A DNA stretch of 64,000 nucleotides from Aegilops tauschii subsp. strangulata (GCF_002575655.3 NC_053040.3:154133148-154197147), one strand, 5' to 3'. Numbered from the stretch's first letter, positions 11,601-23,616 are shown. The notes: generated from the letters alone by a model not told the origin. Numbers and translations: made by a program.

Positions 11601-12157
11601 CACAAAACAGTGCTATCATGAGCACGGATACGTATAACAAAGAGACAACTGAAATGCATGCTAACATAACAGACATTGTTCAGTTGCAGTATATCTCCAG
11701 TTTCGAGGATCATCGGTGTGTGGTTTTGTTGTGCTGTCGTTGGTATAACATGTTTTACAGGATCACAAAACCCAGAGCTGATGATTATTTCAAATCCATC
11801 AATGTCAAGGCGGCGTACCAGACCAACGAGCCTTTTATTTTGGCAAATCAAGCAACACATATATTTTTCTTGGAAGACACATTTGCACGTAGCGATGACT
11901 GGAGAGTAGTGCAAAGGTTTGAGCAGAGGAATTCGTTTAATGAAGTTGCACAACAAGATGATGCTTACACTGCTCCTGATGTACAAGATAACACAGATGT
12001 TCCTAATATCTTTGAGAACCATCACGTCAATGACACCGGTGAAAAGATTGCCTGTCGTGATGTGGACATACAAGAGTTGATCAAGAAGAAGCCAACGTTC
12101 GAGGACGTTGAGGACGACGAAGAAGATAACACCATGGGGAATTACGATTCAGACTAA
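8637..12157 (+). pseudogene. CACTA TNP2-type transposase (Transposase_21), one nonsense codon
   Basis: Transposase of a CACTA (En/Spm) element, the enzyme that cuts and rejoins element ends in the nucleus. Exon 1 (8,637-11,185) starts MDRTWITSARRF and holds the Transpos_assoc domain (about residues 1-80, with CPCSSC), the Transposase_21 core (LASDGFNPFG, MWPVLVIPYN, LLIPGPKSPG at about 330-390) and the DUF4218 region (DVMHIEKN, GLKTHDCHVLLQ). Exon 2 is 11,284-11,371 and exon 3 11,453-12,157, carrying a DUF4216-like region (CCRWYN, QATHIFFLED). Introns are GT-AG; the spliced length is 3,342 nt, a multiple of three. The only lesion is TGA at 9,933-9,935 in the conserved SG-x-x-THGYNAC segment, where relatives usually have Arg or Gln. 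Exon limits are inferred from family similarity. The product is probably nonfunctional unless there is readthrough. Confidence 0.88.
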
Positions 12158-12665
12158 TACACATGGCGAAGATGTTGACGCTGCTGCTGCGGATGATGAT
12201 TACATTGCTTTTGTCGTATTTGCCTGTGAGAAGACGTTTTTTTATCTACTATGTGAAATTGTGTTTGCTATGACAACTGAAACCTGATGAACATGTTGTT
12301 TAGTATTTTCCTGTGAGAACATCACTTGTTATGTATGCTGATTTGTGTTTGGTGATTGTATGACGACTAAAACATGATGACATTGTTGTTTAGTTGTACT
12401 CATATTTGGCTGTGAAACTTGAATTTGATGACATAGTTTGCTGTTGGACTGCAATGTGCTCGACGTCTTTGAATGAGAACAAAGCTGACCCGACAGGTCC
12501 TCTGCTAATTTATTTATTTATTACCAAAAGGGCCTCTGCTATTTATTTATTTATGAGAAAAAGGGGATACCCCCTGATTTCCGTTAATAGAAATCATTAG
12601 ATGTTCAAAACACTATGCCCAGCCTGCTACACATGTTTCATTCATTACTAGTTTCAGCAAAGTGC
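12158..12665. other. intergenic 3' region between convergent genes
   Basis: AT-rich sequence between the transposase stop and the stop of the opposing GRF pseudogene. It contains a duplicated segment around GATGAACATGTTGTTTAGT and GATGACATTGTTGTTTAGT (about 12,287 and 12,377), consistent with 3' UTR sequence. No other gene is visible. Confidence 0.5.
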
Positions 12666-13346
12666 TCATGTCATAGCCACTGAATACATCACGAGTGCTA
12701 CATACACTGCAAATAAAGAGACAATCATCCTACAGAGCAGATCGATTTTGCCCATTATCTTCACAAGCTCTTTCATCTCCTCATTGCTGTCAAGGCCGTT
12801 CAGCAGCTGTTGCTTGGCCATGATCAGAGGAACTGCATCTTTAACCTTCTGCTCTGCATCTTCCTCTTCTGCCGTTCCTTCAGTTACTTGTCCAACACCC
12901 CAACCTGCTGGTATTGGGATTCCTAGGCTAACCAAATAATCAGCGGAGTTGCACTCCCCCACATCAGCAACTTCCCAAAAATACAAATCACACAAATCTT
13001 CCCTTTTCTGCATGAATCAAATTGGAAGATCATCAACCAAACTATTAAAAAAATCAGCAACTGAAAGCAGCAGAACAATACTTAAACATATTATTACCCC
13101 ATGATTCAGGCATTTGTATAAGACTCGGCCAGGGTTGAGGATTGTGGTTGAGACGCGACGGATGACTCTGCGTGATTTGCAGCAGTGGCACCACACCAAC
13201 GGCAGCGGGTTGCGATGAGCAACCGGCTGCGGTGCACGTGCCGGCGGGGGTGTGATGAGACCCACAGGCGATGGTACGGGTGGCGACTTGGCGCATATTT
13301 AGTTGTTGCCTGCTGAAGAGCAGGTGGACGAGCAGCCAGCGGACAT
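12666..13346 (-). pseudogene. GRF-type zinc finger protein, one nonsense codon
   Basis: Two exons on the minus strand. Exon 1 is 13,346-13,098, from an ATG at 13,346 (MSAGCSSTCSS). Exon 2 is 13,007-12,666, ending in TGA. The junction is GT-AG and in phase. The zinc finger is split across the intron: LPLVWCHCC, then STTILNPGRVLYKC, then DLYFWEV, matching the plant zf-GRF pattern (two Cys pairs, NPGR, aromatic-W). The C-terminus is helical and ends in a hydrophobic span (about VSLFAVYVALVMY), a likely membrane anchor. An in-frame TAA at 13,299-13,301 interrupts the N-terminal linker, 15 codons after the start. It lies tail to tail with the transposase, so it may be the second gene of the same CACTA element or a captured host gene. 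Its role is unknown. Confidence 0.7.
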
Positions 13347-13833
13347 GGTTGCTGCGGCCAGAGCTTCTGATGCTAGGCAGAGTAAGTAGAGAAGAGGAGA
13401 AGCGAACGTTGGATATGTCAGTTTCATTACTTGCAGAGTAGCATAGCACCATATATAGTCATAGTCTAGGTTTGGATTCGAACCAGCTACAGGAGCACGT
13501 CTCTCTTTTTTCTAAAACTCGGTAACGTCTCTTTACTGGTACACTAGCTTGTTCTATACGCCTTCTCAAGTCTTTGGTTCCTCCACCTGACATCTGGGAC
13601 CCACCGGAAGGGTCTCTGTATTTCGCGAAAAAAACGTGCCCCCCGCTGACAGGTCGGACCCACCAGCTATCTTCGCACGCAAGGAAGTGCCTCCTTATTA
13701 CGCACAAAAAAATGAATACTCCCCCTGCCAGCTAGAACCCAGCATCGTGGGAGGCTGACTTGTGGGCCTACCAAGTTGACCGGGATGGAGGGCTTTGTCA
13801 ACTTAGTAAATATGAACGATTCTAGCTCTAGTT

Positions 13834-14262
13834 ACCGTACGATGTTCATCCAACGGCAGTAGTGCTTCTTTAACCTCTGGTCTTCTTGCTCCAGCCGTCC
13901 AAACCAGCGCCGGTCGTGCCGCGTGATCCTGCCTCCCGTGGCTGGCTGTGATGCCGCGGAGGCCTCACCACCCCCTACTACTCCCACCGCTCGCCAGGCC
14001 ATCCCACTACTCACCCACACCCCCTGTTATTCTGCAGCGACGGCAGCCTCACACCGCAGCCGAACCAGTGAACCCTCGTACTCCTCTCCGCCTGGGCATC
14101 CACTGCCGCGTCTTCCCCGGCTCCGCGTCGTACCCTTCCTAGGCCTCGCCGTCGTCCATCGCCTTGGTGCTCTCGGCGCACTGTGGTCAATGTGGTCAAC
14201 GACCGACTTCTATCGGAAGAGTACTGTACGTGGAGAGGCTAACAGCTGGGTCCACGGCCACA
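13834..14262 (+). repeat. subterminal module copy A
   Basis: First of three diverged copies of a module of about 425 bp. It starts near ACCGTACGATGTTCATCC, contains CTCACCCACACCCCCTGTT, and ends ...CTGGGTCCACGGCC. Copies B and C are at 14,784-15,203 and 15,532-15,960. Confidence 0.8.
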
Positions 14263-14783
14263 GCCCAATCTTTTTGTGATTTGCCAAGTAAGTCGCTTTG
14301 CCAGGCCTGTTGGGCTGCAAGTCTTTCAAGACGAGGAGAGCTTCATTCGGCTGGCCGAGAAAATGGCCTATCAGTAATGAGAAATGGGTTGTACATTTTT
14401 AAAACACATCGAACCGGCAATTAGTTTCAAATTTATTTATTTCATTTCGAGATTTTAAATTGCATTAATTTTTATGCATGGACAGTTTGTTGGATTTTAT
14501 ATTGATATACATTTATTTTTAAAATCAGTTTGAATCTGACTCGAAATTTTGGGATTAAAAACAGTTCGGACCGCACCGAAATATGCAAAATTTTGTATAA
14601 TTTTTTAACCGTGGCCACAATATGGGCTGTAGTGCTAACAAAAAGAATATGGGCTCCAAAAAAACCTTAAGAATAAGCAAATGAGCTGTAAATTATTAGA
14701 AATAATGGCAGATGGGTTGTATGCTATTTTCCACAGATTTGAGGCTTTCCTAAAAAAAGGTTGATGCACAAGCAGTGACTATT

Positions 14784-15203
14784 GGATGTCCATCCAACGA
14801 CCGTCGTGCTTCTTCAATCTCTGCTCTTCCTGCTCCAGCCGCTCAAACAAGCGCCGGCGGGACTGCCTGCTCCCTCCTCCCCGCGGCCGGCTGTGCTGCC
14901 GCGCAGGCCTCACCGCCCCACCGTACTCCCATCGCTGGCCTAGCCATCCCTCTACTCACCCACACCTGATGTTATTCTCCGGCGACGGCAGACAAACCAA
15001 TAAACCCTCATACAGTCGTACTCCCCTCCGCGTGGGAAACAATTGCCGAGTCTTCCCTGCCTCCGTGTCGTTCCCTTCCAAGGCCTCGCCGTTGTCCACC
15101 ACCCTGGTGCTCTCAGCGCGGCGTGGTCAATGTGGTCAAGGAACGACTTCTATCGGAAGAGTACTGTACGTGGAGAGGCTGACAGCTGGGTCCACGGCAG
15201 CCG
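14784..15203 (+). repeat. subterminal module copy B
   Basis: Second copy of the module, slightly shortened, sharing the CTTCTATCGGAAGAGTACTG stretch exactly with copy A. The 14,263-14,783 spacer before it is AT-rich and unrelated. Confidence 0.8.
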
Positions 15204-15531
15204 CAAGGAAGTGCCTCCTTATTACGTGGAAAATAATTATTCCTCCACCTGACAGCAGGGACCCACCGGACGGGCCACCGTATTTGGCGAAAAAAACGTT
15301 TCCCCCTGACTGCTGGGACCCACCGGATGGGCCAACGTATTTCGCGAAAAAACGTTCCCCCCGCTGTCAGCTCGGACCCACCGGAGGTGCCTCCTTATTA
15401 CGCACAAAAAATGAATACTCCCCCTACTAGTTGGGACCCACCTTGGTGGGAGGCTGACTTGTGGGCCTACTAAGTTGACGGGGACGGAGTGCTTTGTCAA
15501 CTTAGTCAATATAACGATTCTAGCTCCAGTG

Positions 15532-15960
15532 ACCGTACGATGTCCATCCAACGGCCATAGTGATTCTTCAACCTCTGGTCTTGTTGCTCCAGCCGCCCAA
15601 AGCAGCGCCGGTCGTGCCGCATGCTCCTACCTCCCGTGGCCGGCTGTGCTGCTGCGGAGGCCTCACCGCCCCCTACTATTCCCACCGCTGGCCAGGCCAT
15701 CCCTCTACTCACCCACACCCCCTGTTATTCTACAGCGACGACAGCCTCACACCGCAGCGAACCAGTGAACCCTCGTACTCCTCTACGCGTGGGCATCCAC
15801 TGCTGCGTCTTCCCCGGCTCCACGTCGTCCCCTTCCTAGGCCTCGCCGTCGTCCACCGCCCTGGTGCTCCCGGCGGGCGTGGTCAACATGGTCAAGGAAC
15901 GACTTCCATCGGACGTGGACTGTCCGTGGAGAGGCTGACAGCTGGGTCCACGGCCGCAGC
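15532..15960 (+). repeat. subterminal module copy C
   Basis: Third copy. It shares with copy A an upstream block of about 275-295 bp (13,560-13,833 and 15,236-15,531) with TCCACCTGACA...GGGACCCACCGG and TTTGTCAACTTAGT, so the original duplicated unit was about 700 bp. Confidence 0.8.
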
Positions 15961-16429
15961 AAGGAAGTGCCTCCTTATTATGCGCAAAATAATTATTCGT
16001 CCACCTGACAGCGGGGACCCACCGGATGGGCCACCGTATTTCACGAAAAAATCATTTCCCCCTGACTGCTAGGACCCACCAGCTACATCTTCGCACACAA
16101 GGAAGTCCGTCCGGGCAAAAAAACGATTCGCCCCCCTGACTGCTGGGACCCACCAGCTACATCTTCGCAAGCAAGGAAGTGCCTGATAGTCGGGACCCAC
16201 CTGGTCGAAGCATACGTAGCGTTGTCATTCTGGTCGCAAACGTGTATGTACATAATTGTCGATGTAGAGGCGCGCACGTAGCATGTACACGTACGTACAT
16301 CGGCCAGTGTGCAAGAAAGAAAATACAGCCACGTACGTACATACGGGCAGGGTCTTGAACGCCTACTCACGCATACGTACGACCAGGGCTTGTGTACATG
16401 GCTGGGTCAGAACGGAGAAACAGCGTCAT

Positions 16430-17430
16430 CGTCGTGTTCATGGGGTGCCAACCGGCTGGGTCGGAACGGAATGCGTCGTCGTGTTCATCGGGAGGGCTTC
16501 GACGGAACAGCCGATGGAAACGAGGCCTGGCTTACCGCAGAACGGAGGAAACGGCCTTGTGTTCGACCAGCCACGTTCGAAATGGGATCCTGTTCATCGG
16601 GAGGGGTCTGGTGTACCGCAAAATGGAGGAAACGGACCTCCTACGGTCGAAACGGGGGTCCTGTTGATCGGGAGGGGTGTGGCGTACCACAAAACGGAGG
16701 AAACGGACTTGTGTTGGAGCGCTACGGTCGAAACGGGGGTCCTGTTCATCGGGAGGGGTGTGGTGTACCGCAAAACGGGACTCCATAGGATACTGTTCAT
16801 CTCCACCGTCGACCCCCTCCAGCCTCCACGGGCTACTGTTCATCCACCGTCGACCTCCTCCAGCCTCCACCTGCGACTGTTCATCCACGGGCTCCTGTTC
16901 ATCCAGCCTCCACCGCGCGCTACTCCATCGACTACTGTTCAACCAGCCCTCTCCACGGGCTCCTATTCAACCACCCCTCCACGGGCTACTGTTCATCCAG
17001 TCCTCCACCGTCTACTGTTCATCCTGCCCTCCACGGGGTGGTCCTGTTCGTCATGCCCTCCATGGGGTCCTGTTCATCCAGCCCCAACCGGCTTGAATGA
17101 TCGGGGTCCTGTTCATCCACCCCCGCCGAGAATTGTTCATCCAAACCCCCCAGCAACGCTCACTTTTCATCCAGAGGCAACACCACGGGGTCCTGTTCAT
17201 CCACCCCCACCGGGAACTGTTCATCCAAACCCCCCAGCAATGATCACTGTTCATCCAGAGGCAGCATCGATCGGCTTCAGTTAGCAGCAGCAGCGAAGGA
17301 ATCGCTCGATCGGGTTCAGTTATCAGCCATCGATCGATCGCTCGGGTTCAGTAACGCGTAGCCTGCAGTGCAATCGCTCGGGTTCAGTTAGAGCCCAATG
17401 CCTCGCTCGGGTTCAGTTAGAGCCCAACGC
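16430..17430. repeat. CACTA subterminal array of GTTCATC motifs
   Basis: A tandem region of 75-100 bp units (GTTCATCGGGAGGGG with TGTACCGCAAAA) at 16,480-16,790 is followed by about twenty copies of CTGTTCATCC or one-base variants at 16,790-17,255. Four copies of CTCGGGTTCAGTTA-like sequence follow (17,300-17,425). Arrays of short direct repeats near CACTA ends are typical transposase-binding regions. Confidence 0.75.
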
Positions 17431-17769
17431 CTCGCACCCACGCGTGTGCGTGTATGAGAGAAACGTGCATCGCTCGGCCCCGACCACCCACCGTAACCGG
17501 GAACACCCCGATATTTTCCTCGCCCTCGCTTCTATCACGGTTTTTTCCATCATAGACGGCCCAAAGAAAGTCATGCAGCTGCGTCTCCGGCCCGCCCAGG
17601 ACGAAAAGCCCATTTTCTATCATGATTTTTTGTTATAGAAGTAGGACCCCACCACATCTATGATGATACCGTGTTTTGTCACAGTTATTGTCATAGAAGT
17701 GTCATAAGTATGACAGAAAAGATTTTTGTTTGGCCCAAAATATCATGGATATGTCTTTTTTTTGTAGTG

Positions 17770-18598
17770 CTACGGGTTCGAGAACTATGTAGACATGACC
17801 GAGACACGTTTCCAGTCAATAACCAATAGCGGAACCTAGATGCTCATATTGGCTCCCACATATTCTACGAAGATCTTTATCGATCAAACCGCATAACAAC
17901 ATATGTTGTTCCCTTTGTCATCGGTATGTTACTTGCCCGAGATTCGATCGTCGGTATCTCAATACCTAGTTCAATCTCGTTACCGGCAAGTCTCTTTACT
18001 CGTTCCGTAATGCATCATCCCGCAACTAACTCATTAGTCACATTGCTTGCAAGGCTTATAGTGATGTGCATTACCGAGAGGGCCCAGAGATACCTCTCCG
18101 ATACACGGAGTGACAAATCCTAATCTTGATTCATGCCAACCCAACAAACACCTTCGAAAACACCTGTAGAGCATCTTTATAATCACCCATTTACATTGTG
18201 ACATTTGATTGCACACAAAGTGTTCCTCCAGATATTCGGGAGTTGCACAATCTCATAGTCTGAGGAACATGTATAAGTCATGAAGAAAGCAGTAGCAATA
18301 AAACTGTAATGATCACAATGCTAAGCTAATGAATGGGTCTTGTCCATGACATCATTCTCCTAATGATGTGATCCTGTTCATCAAATGACAACACATGTCT
18401 ATGGCTAGGAAACATAACCATCTTTGATGAACAAGGTAGTCAAGTAGAGGCATACTAGGGACACATTGTTTTGTCTATGTATTCACACATGTATCAAGTT
18501 TCCGGTTAATACAGTTCTAGCATGAATAATAAACATTTATCATGAAATAAGGAAATAAATAACAACTTTATTATGGCCTCTAGGGCATATTTCCTTCA
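17770..18598 (-). repeat. Angela 3' LTR, truncated
   Basis: Its first 829 bp in element orientation (starting TGAAGGAAATATGCCC at 18,598) are retained; the remainder is missing beyond the CACTA terminus. By eye it differs from the matching stretch of the 5' LTR at about 19 of roughly 577 positions, mostly transitions. Confidence 0.88.
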
Positions 18599-18612
18599 GT
18601 CTCCCACTTGCA
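18599..18612 (-). other. Angela polypurine tract
   Basis: On the minus strand GCAAGTGGGAGAC immediately precedes the LTR start TGAAGG. This is the primer site for plus-strand DNA synthesis. Confidence 0.7.
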
Positions 18613-18614
18613 CT

Positions 18615-18790
18615 AGAGTCAATAATCTAGTTCACATCGCCATGTGATTTAACATCAATAGTTCACATCTTTATGTGGTTAACACCCATAGTTCACATCG
18701 ACATGTGACCAACACCCAAAGGGTTTACTAGAGTCAGTAATCTAGTTCACATCGCTATGTGATTAACACCCAAAGAGTACTAAGGTGTGA
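18615..18790. repeat. short tandem repeats next to the polypurine tract
   Basis: Four to five imperfect units of about 35-60 bp built on AGTTCACATCG-ATGTGATTAACACCCA. They are AT-rich and noncoding, located between pol and the 3' LTR. Confidence 0.7.
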
Positions 18791-18849
18791 TCATGTTTTG
18801 CTCGTGAGATAATTTTAGTCAACGGGTCTGTCACATTTAGATCCGTAAT

Positions 18850-21800
18850 TATTTTGCAAATATCTATGTCTACAATGCTCTGCACGGAGCTACTCTAGCT
18901 AATAGCTCCCACTTTCAATATGTATCTAGATCGAGACTTAGAGTCATCCAGATCGATGTCAAAGCTTGCATCGACGTAACTCTTTATGACGAACTCTTTA
19001 TCACCTCCATAACTGAGAAATATTTCCTTATTCCACTAAGGATAATTTTGACCGCTGTCCAATGATCTACTCCTAGATCACTATTGTACCCTCTTGCCAA
19101 ACTCTTGGTGAGGTACACAATAGGTCTGGTACACAGCATAGCATACTTTATAGAACCTATGACTGAGGCATAGGGAATGATTTTTCATTCTCTTTCTTTT
19201 TCTGCTGTGGTCGGGTTTTGAGTCTTTACTCAACTTCACACCTTTGTAACACAGGCAAGAACTCCTTCTTTGACTGTTCCATCTTGAACTAATTCAAAAT
19301 CTTGTCAAGGTACATACTCATTGAAAATCTTATCAAGAGTCTTGATTTATCTCTATAGATCTTGATGCTCAATATGTAAGCAGCTTCACCGAGGTCTTTC
19401 TTTGAAGAACTCCTTTCAAATACTCCTTTATGCTTTCCAAAAAATTCTACATCATTTCTGATCAACAAGTCATTTACATATAATTATCAGAAAGGTTGTA
19501 GTGCTCCCACTCACTTTCTTGTAAATACAGGCTTCACCGCAAGTCTGTATAAAACTATATGCTTTAATCAACTCATCAAAGCATATATTCCAACTCTGAG
19601 ATGCTTGCACCAGTCCACAGATGGATCGCTGGAGCATGCACATTTTGTTAGCACATTTAGGATTGACAAAACCTTCTGGTTGCATCATATACAACTCTTT
19701 TTTAATAAATCCATTAAGGATTGCAGTTTTGTTATCCATTTGCCAGATTTCATAAAATGCGACAATTGCTAACATGATTCGGACAGACTTTAAGCATCGA
19801 TACGAGTGAGAAAATCTCATCGCAGTCAACACCTTGAACTTTGTCAAAAACCTTTTTCGACAAGTCTAGCTTTGTAGATACTAACACTACTATCAGCGTC
19901 CGTCTTCCTCTTGAAGATCCATTTATTTTCTATGGCTTGCCGATCATCGGGCAAGTCAACCAAAGTCCACACTTTGTTCTCATACATGGATCCCATCTCA
20001 GATTTCATCGTCTTAAACCATTTTGAGGAATCTGGGCTCATTATCGCTTCCTCATAGTTCGTAGGTTCGTCATGGTCAAGTAACATGACCTCTAGAACAG
20101 GATTTACCGTACCACTCTGGTGCGGACCGTACTCTGGTTGACCTATGAGGTTCGGTAGTAACTTGATCTGAAGTTTCATGATCATCATCATTAATCTTCC
20201 TCACTAATTGGTGTAGGCATCACTGGAATTGATTTCTGTGATGAACTATTTTCCAATTCGGGAGAAGGTACAATTACCTCATCAAGTTCTACTTTCCTCC
20301 CACTCACTTCTTTCGAGAGAAACTCCTTCTCTAGAAAGGATCCATTCTTAGCAACAAATGTCTTGCCTTCGGATCTGTGATAGAAGGTGTACCCAGTTGT
20401 CTCCTTTGGGTATCCTATGAAGACACAATTCTCCGATTTGGGTTTCAGCTTATCAGGATGAAAACTTTTTCACATAAGCATTGCAACCCCAAACTTTAAG
20501 AAACGACAGCTTAGGTTTCTTGCTAAACCACAGTTCATACGGTGTCATCTCAACGGATTTAGATGGTGCCCTTTTTAACGTGAATGCAGTTGTCTCTATT
20601 GCATAACCCCAAAACGATAGTGGTAAATCAGTAAGAGACATCATAGATTGCACTATATCCAATAAAGTACGGTTATGACGTTCGGACACACCATTATGCT
20701 GTGGTGTTCCAGGTGGCATGAGTTTGTGAAACTATTCCACATTGTTTTAATTGAAGGCCAAACTCGTAACTCAAATATTTGCCTCTACGATTAGATCGTA
20801 GAAACTTTATTTTCTTGTTACGATGATTCTCTCCTTCACTCTGAAAATCTTTGAACTTTTCAAGTGTTTCAGACTTGTGTTTCATCAAATAGATATAGAC
20901 ATATCTTCTCAAATCATCTGTGAAGGTCAGAAAACAATGATACCCGCCGTGAGCCTCAACACTCATTGGACCGCATACATCCGTATGTATTATTCCAAAC
21001 AAGTCTGTTGCTCGCTCCATTGTTCCGAAGAACGGAGTCTTAGTCATCTTGCCCATGAGGCATGGTTCGCAAGCATCAACTGATTCATAATCAAGTGATT
21101 CCAAAAGCCCATCAACATGGATTTTCTTCATGCGCTTTACACCAATATGACCTAAACGGCAGTGCCACAAATAAGTTGCACTATCATTATTAACTTTGCA
21201 TCTTTTGGCTTCAATATTATGAATATGTGTATCACTACGATCGAGATTCAATAAACCATTCACCTTGGGTGTATGACCATTGAAGGTTTTATTCATGTAA
21301 ACAGAATAACAATTATTCTTTGACTTTAAATGAATAACTGTATTGCAATAAACATGATCAAATCATATTCATGCTTAACGCAAACACCAAATAACATTTA
21401 TTTAGGTTCAACACTAATACCAAAAGTACAGGGAGTGTGCGATGATGATCATATCAATCTTGGAACTACTTCCAACACACATCATCACTTCACCCTTAAC
21501 TAGTCTCTGTTCATTCTGTAACTCCCGATTCGAGTTACTAATCTTAGCAACTGAACCAGTATCAAATATTGAGGGGTTTCTATAAACACTAGTAAATTAC
21601 ACATCAATAACATGTATATCAAATGTTCCTTTGTTTACTTTGCCATCCTTTCTTATCCGCCAAATACTTGGGGTAGTTCCGCTTCCAGTGACCAGTCCCT
21701 TTGCAGTAGAAGCACTTAGTCTCAGGCTTAGGTCCAGACTTGGGTTTCTTCACTTGGGCTTCTTGAAGTTCCCCTTCTTCCCTTTGCCCTTTTCTTGAAA

Positions 21801-22410
21801 CTAGTGGTCTTATCAACCATCAACACTTGATGCTTTTCTTGATTTCTACCTTCGTCGATTTCAGCATCACAAAGAGCTTGGGAATCGTTTCCGTTATCCC
21901 TTGCATATTATAGTTCATCACGAAGTTCTAGTAACTTGGTGATAGTGACTAGAGAACTCTGTCAATCACTATCTTATCTGGGAGATTTACTTCCACTTGA
22001 TTCAAGTGATTTTAGTACTCAGACATTCTGAGCACATGCTCACTAGCTGAGCAATTCTCCTCCATCTTGTAGGCAAAGTGCTTGTCAAAGGTCTCATACC
22101 TTTCGACATGGGCATGAGTTTGAAATACCAATTTCAACTCTTGGAACATCTCATATGCTCCGTGGCGTTCAAAACGTCTTTGAAGCCCCGATTGTAAGTC
22201 GTAAATCATGGTGCACTAAACTATTAAGTAGTCATCATATCGAGCTTGTCAAACGTTCATAACGTCTACATCTGCTCTTGCAATCGGTGTGTCACCTAGC
22301 GGTGCATCAAGGACATAATTCTTCTGTGCAGCAATGAGGATAATCCTCAGATCACGGATCCAATCCGCATCATTGCTACTAACATTTTTCAACTTAGTTT
22401 TTCTCTAGGA
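18850..22410 (-). pseudogene. copia gag-pol polyprotein remnant
   Basis: Order on the minus strand is gag, zinc knuckle, GAG-pre-integrase, integrase, reverse transcriptase and RNase H, the copia order. Recognisable pieces are gag (WIRDLRIILIAA, about 22,340), the CCHC knuckle (CFYCKGTGHWKRNYPKY, about 21,700), GAG-pre-integrase and integrase core (LWHCRLGHIGVKRM, HTDVCGPM, about 21,170-20,990), NGVSERHNRTLLDIVQSMM (about 20,690), and the RVT_2 region (NKWIFKRKTD, QPEGFV, SICGLVQASQSWN, 20,190-19,470). The frame is broken many times and the RNase H part is badly eroded, so no functional polyprotein can be made. A region from about 21,300 to 21,600 is heavily degraded. Confidence 0.85.
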
Positions 22411-23604
22411 ACATATCAAAAATAAAACAGAGGAGCTAAACGCGAGCTATTGATCTACAACATAGATATGCTAATACTATCAGGACTAAGTTCATGATAA
22501 ATTAAAGTTCAATTAATCATATTACTTAAGAACTCCCACTTAGATAGACATCCCTCTAATCATCTAAGTGATCACGTGATCCATATCAACTAAACCATGT
22601 CCGATCATCACGTGAGATGGAGTAGTTTTCAATGGTGAACATCACTATGTTGATCATATCTTCTATATGATTCACGCTCGACCTTTCGGTCTCCAGTGTT
22701 CCGAGGCCATATCTGCATATGCTAGGCTCGTCAAGTTTAACCTAAGTATTCCGCGTGTGCAAAACTGTCTTGCACCCGTTGTATTTGAACGTAGAGCTTA
22801 TCACACCCGATCATCACGTGGTGTCTCAGCACGAAGAACTTTCGCAACGGTGCATACTCAGGGAGAACACTTATACCTTGAAATTTAGTGAGAGATCATC
22901 TTATAATGCTACCGTCGATCTAAGCAAAATAAGATGAATAAATGATAAACATCACATGCAATCAATATAAGTGATATGATATGGCCATCATCATCTTGTG
23001 CTTGTGATCTCCATCTCCGAAGCACCGTCATGATCACCATCGTCATTGGCGCGACACCTTGATCTCCATCGTAGCATCGCTGTCGTCTCGCCAACTATTG
23101 CTTCTACGACTATCACTACCGCTTAGTGATAAAGTAAAGCACTACAGGGCGATTGCATTGCATACAATAAAGCGACAACCATATAGCATCATGTCTTGAC
23201 CATATCACATAAAAACATGCCCTCAAAAACAAGTTAGACATCCTCTACTTTGTTGTTGAAAGTTTTACGTGGCTGCTACGGGCTGAGCAAGAACCGTTCT
23301 TACCTACGCATCAAAACCACAACGATAGTTCGTTAAGTTAGTGTTGTTTTAACCTTCTCCAGGACCGGGCGTAGCCACACTCGGTTCAACTAAAGTTGGA
23401 GAAACTGACACCCGCCAGCCACATATGTGCAAAGCACGTCGGTAGAACCAGTCTCACGTAAGCGTACGCGTAATGTCGGTCCGGACCGCTTCATCCAACA
23501 ATACCGCCGAACCAAAGTATGACATGCTGGTAAGCAGTATGACTTGTATCGCCCACAACTCACTTGTGTTCTACTCGTGCATATAACATCTACGCATAAA
23601 CCTG

Positions 23605-23616
23605 GCTCGGATGCCA
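23605..23616 (-). other. Angela primer-binding site
   Basis: Minus-strand TGGCATCCGAGC starts one base inside the 5' LTR end. It resembles the initiator tRNA-Met complement TGGTATCAGAGC with two transitions or transversions. Confidence 0.75.

Larger units (their letters stand above)
13460..17769. mobile_element. CACTA element 1, right-hand subterminal region and terminus
   Basis: The last 13 bases (17,757-17,769) read TTTTTTTTGTAGTG-like, the reverse complement of a CACTACAAAAAAAA terminus. They abut Angela LTR sequence beginning CTACGGGTTCG, with CTA as the likely 3-bp target duplication. Inside are tandem and dispersed subterminal repeats, as CACTA elements need for transposase binding. 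The left boundary of this feature is arbitrary: no opposite terminus was found in the window, so the element may extend left past position 1 and include the transposase gene. Confidence 0.75.

Noticed and set aside
13054..13452. 132-residue minus ORF starting MVLCYSASNETD
   Set aside because: It overlaps the zf-GRF exon in another frame; the zinc-finger signature is in the frame starting at 13,346.
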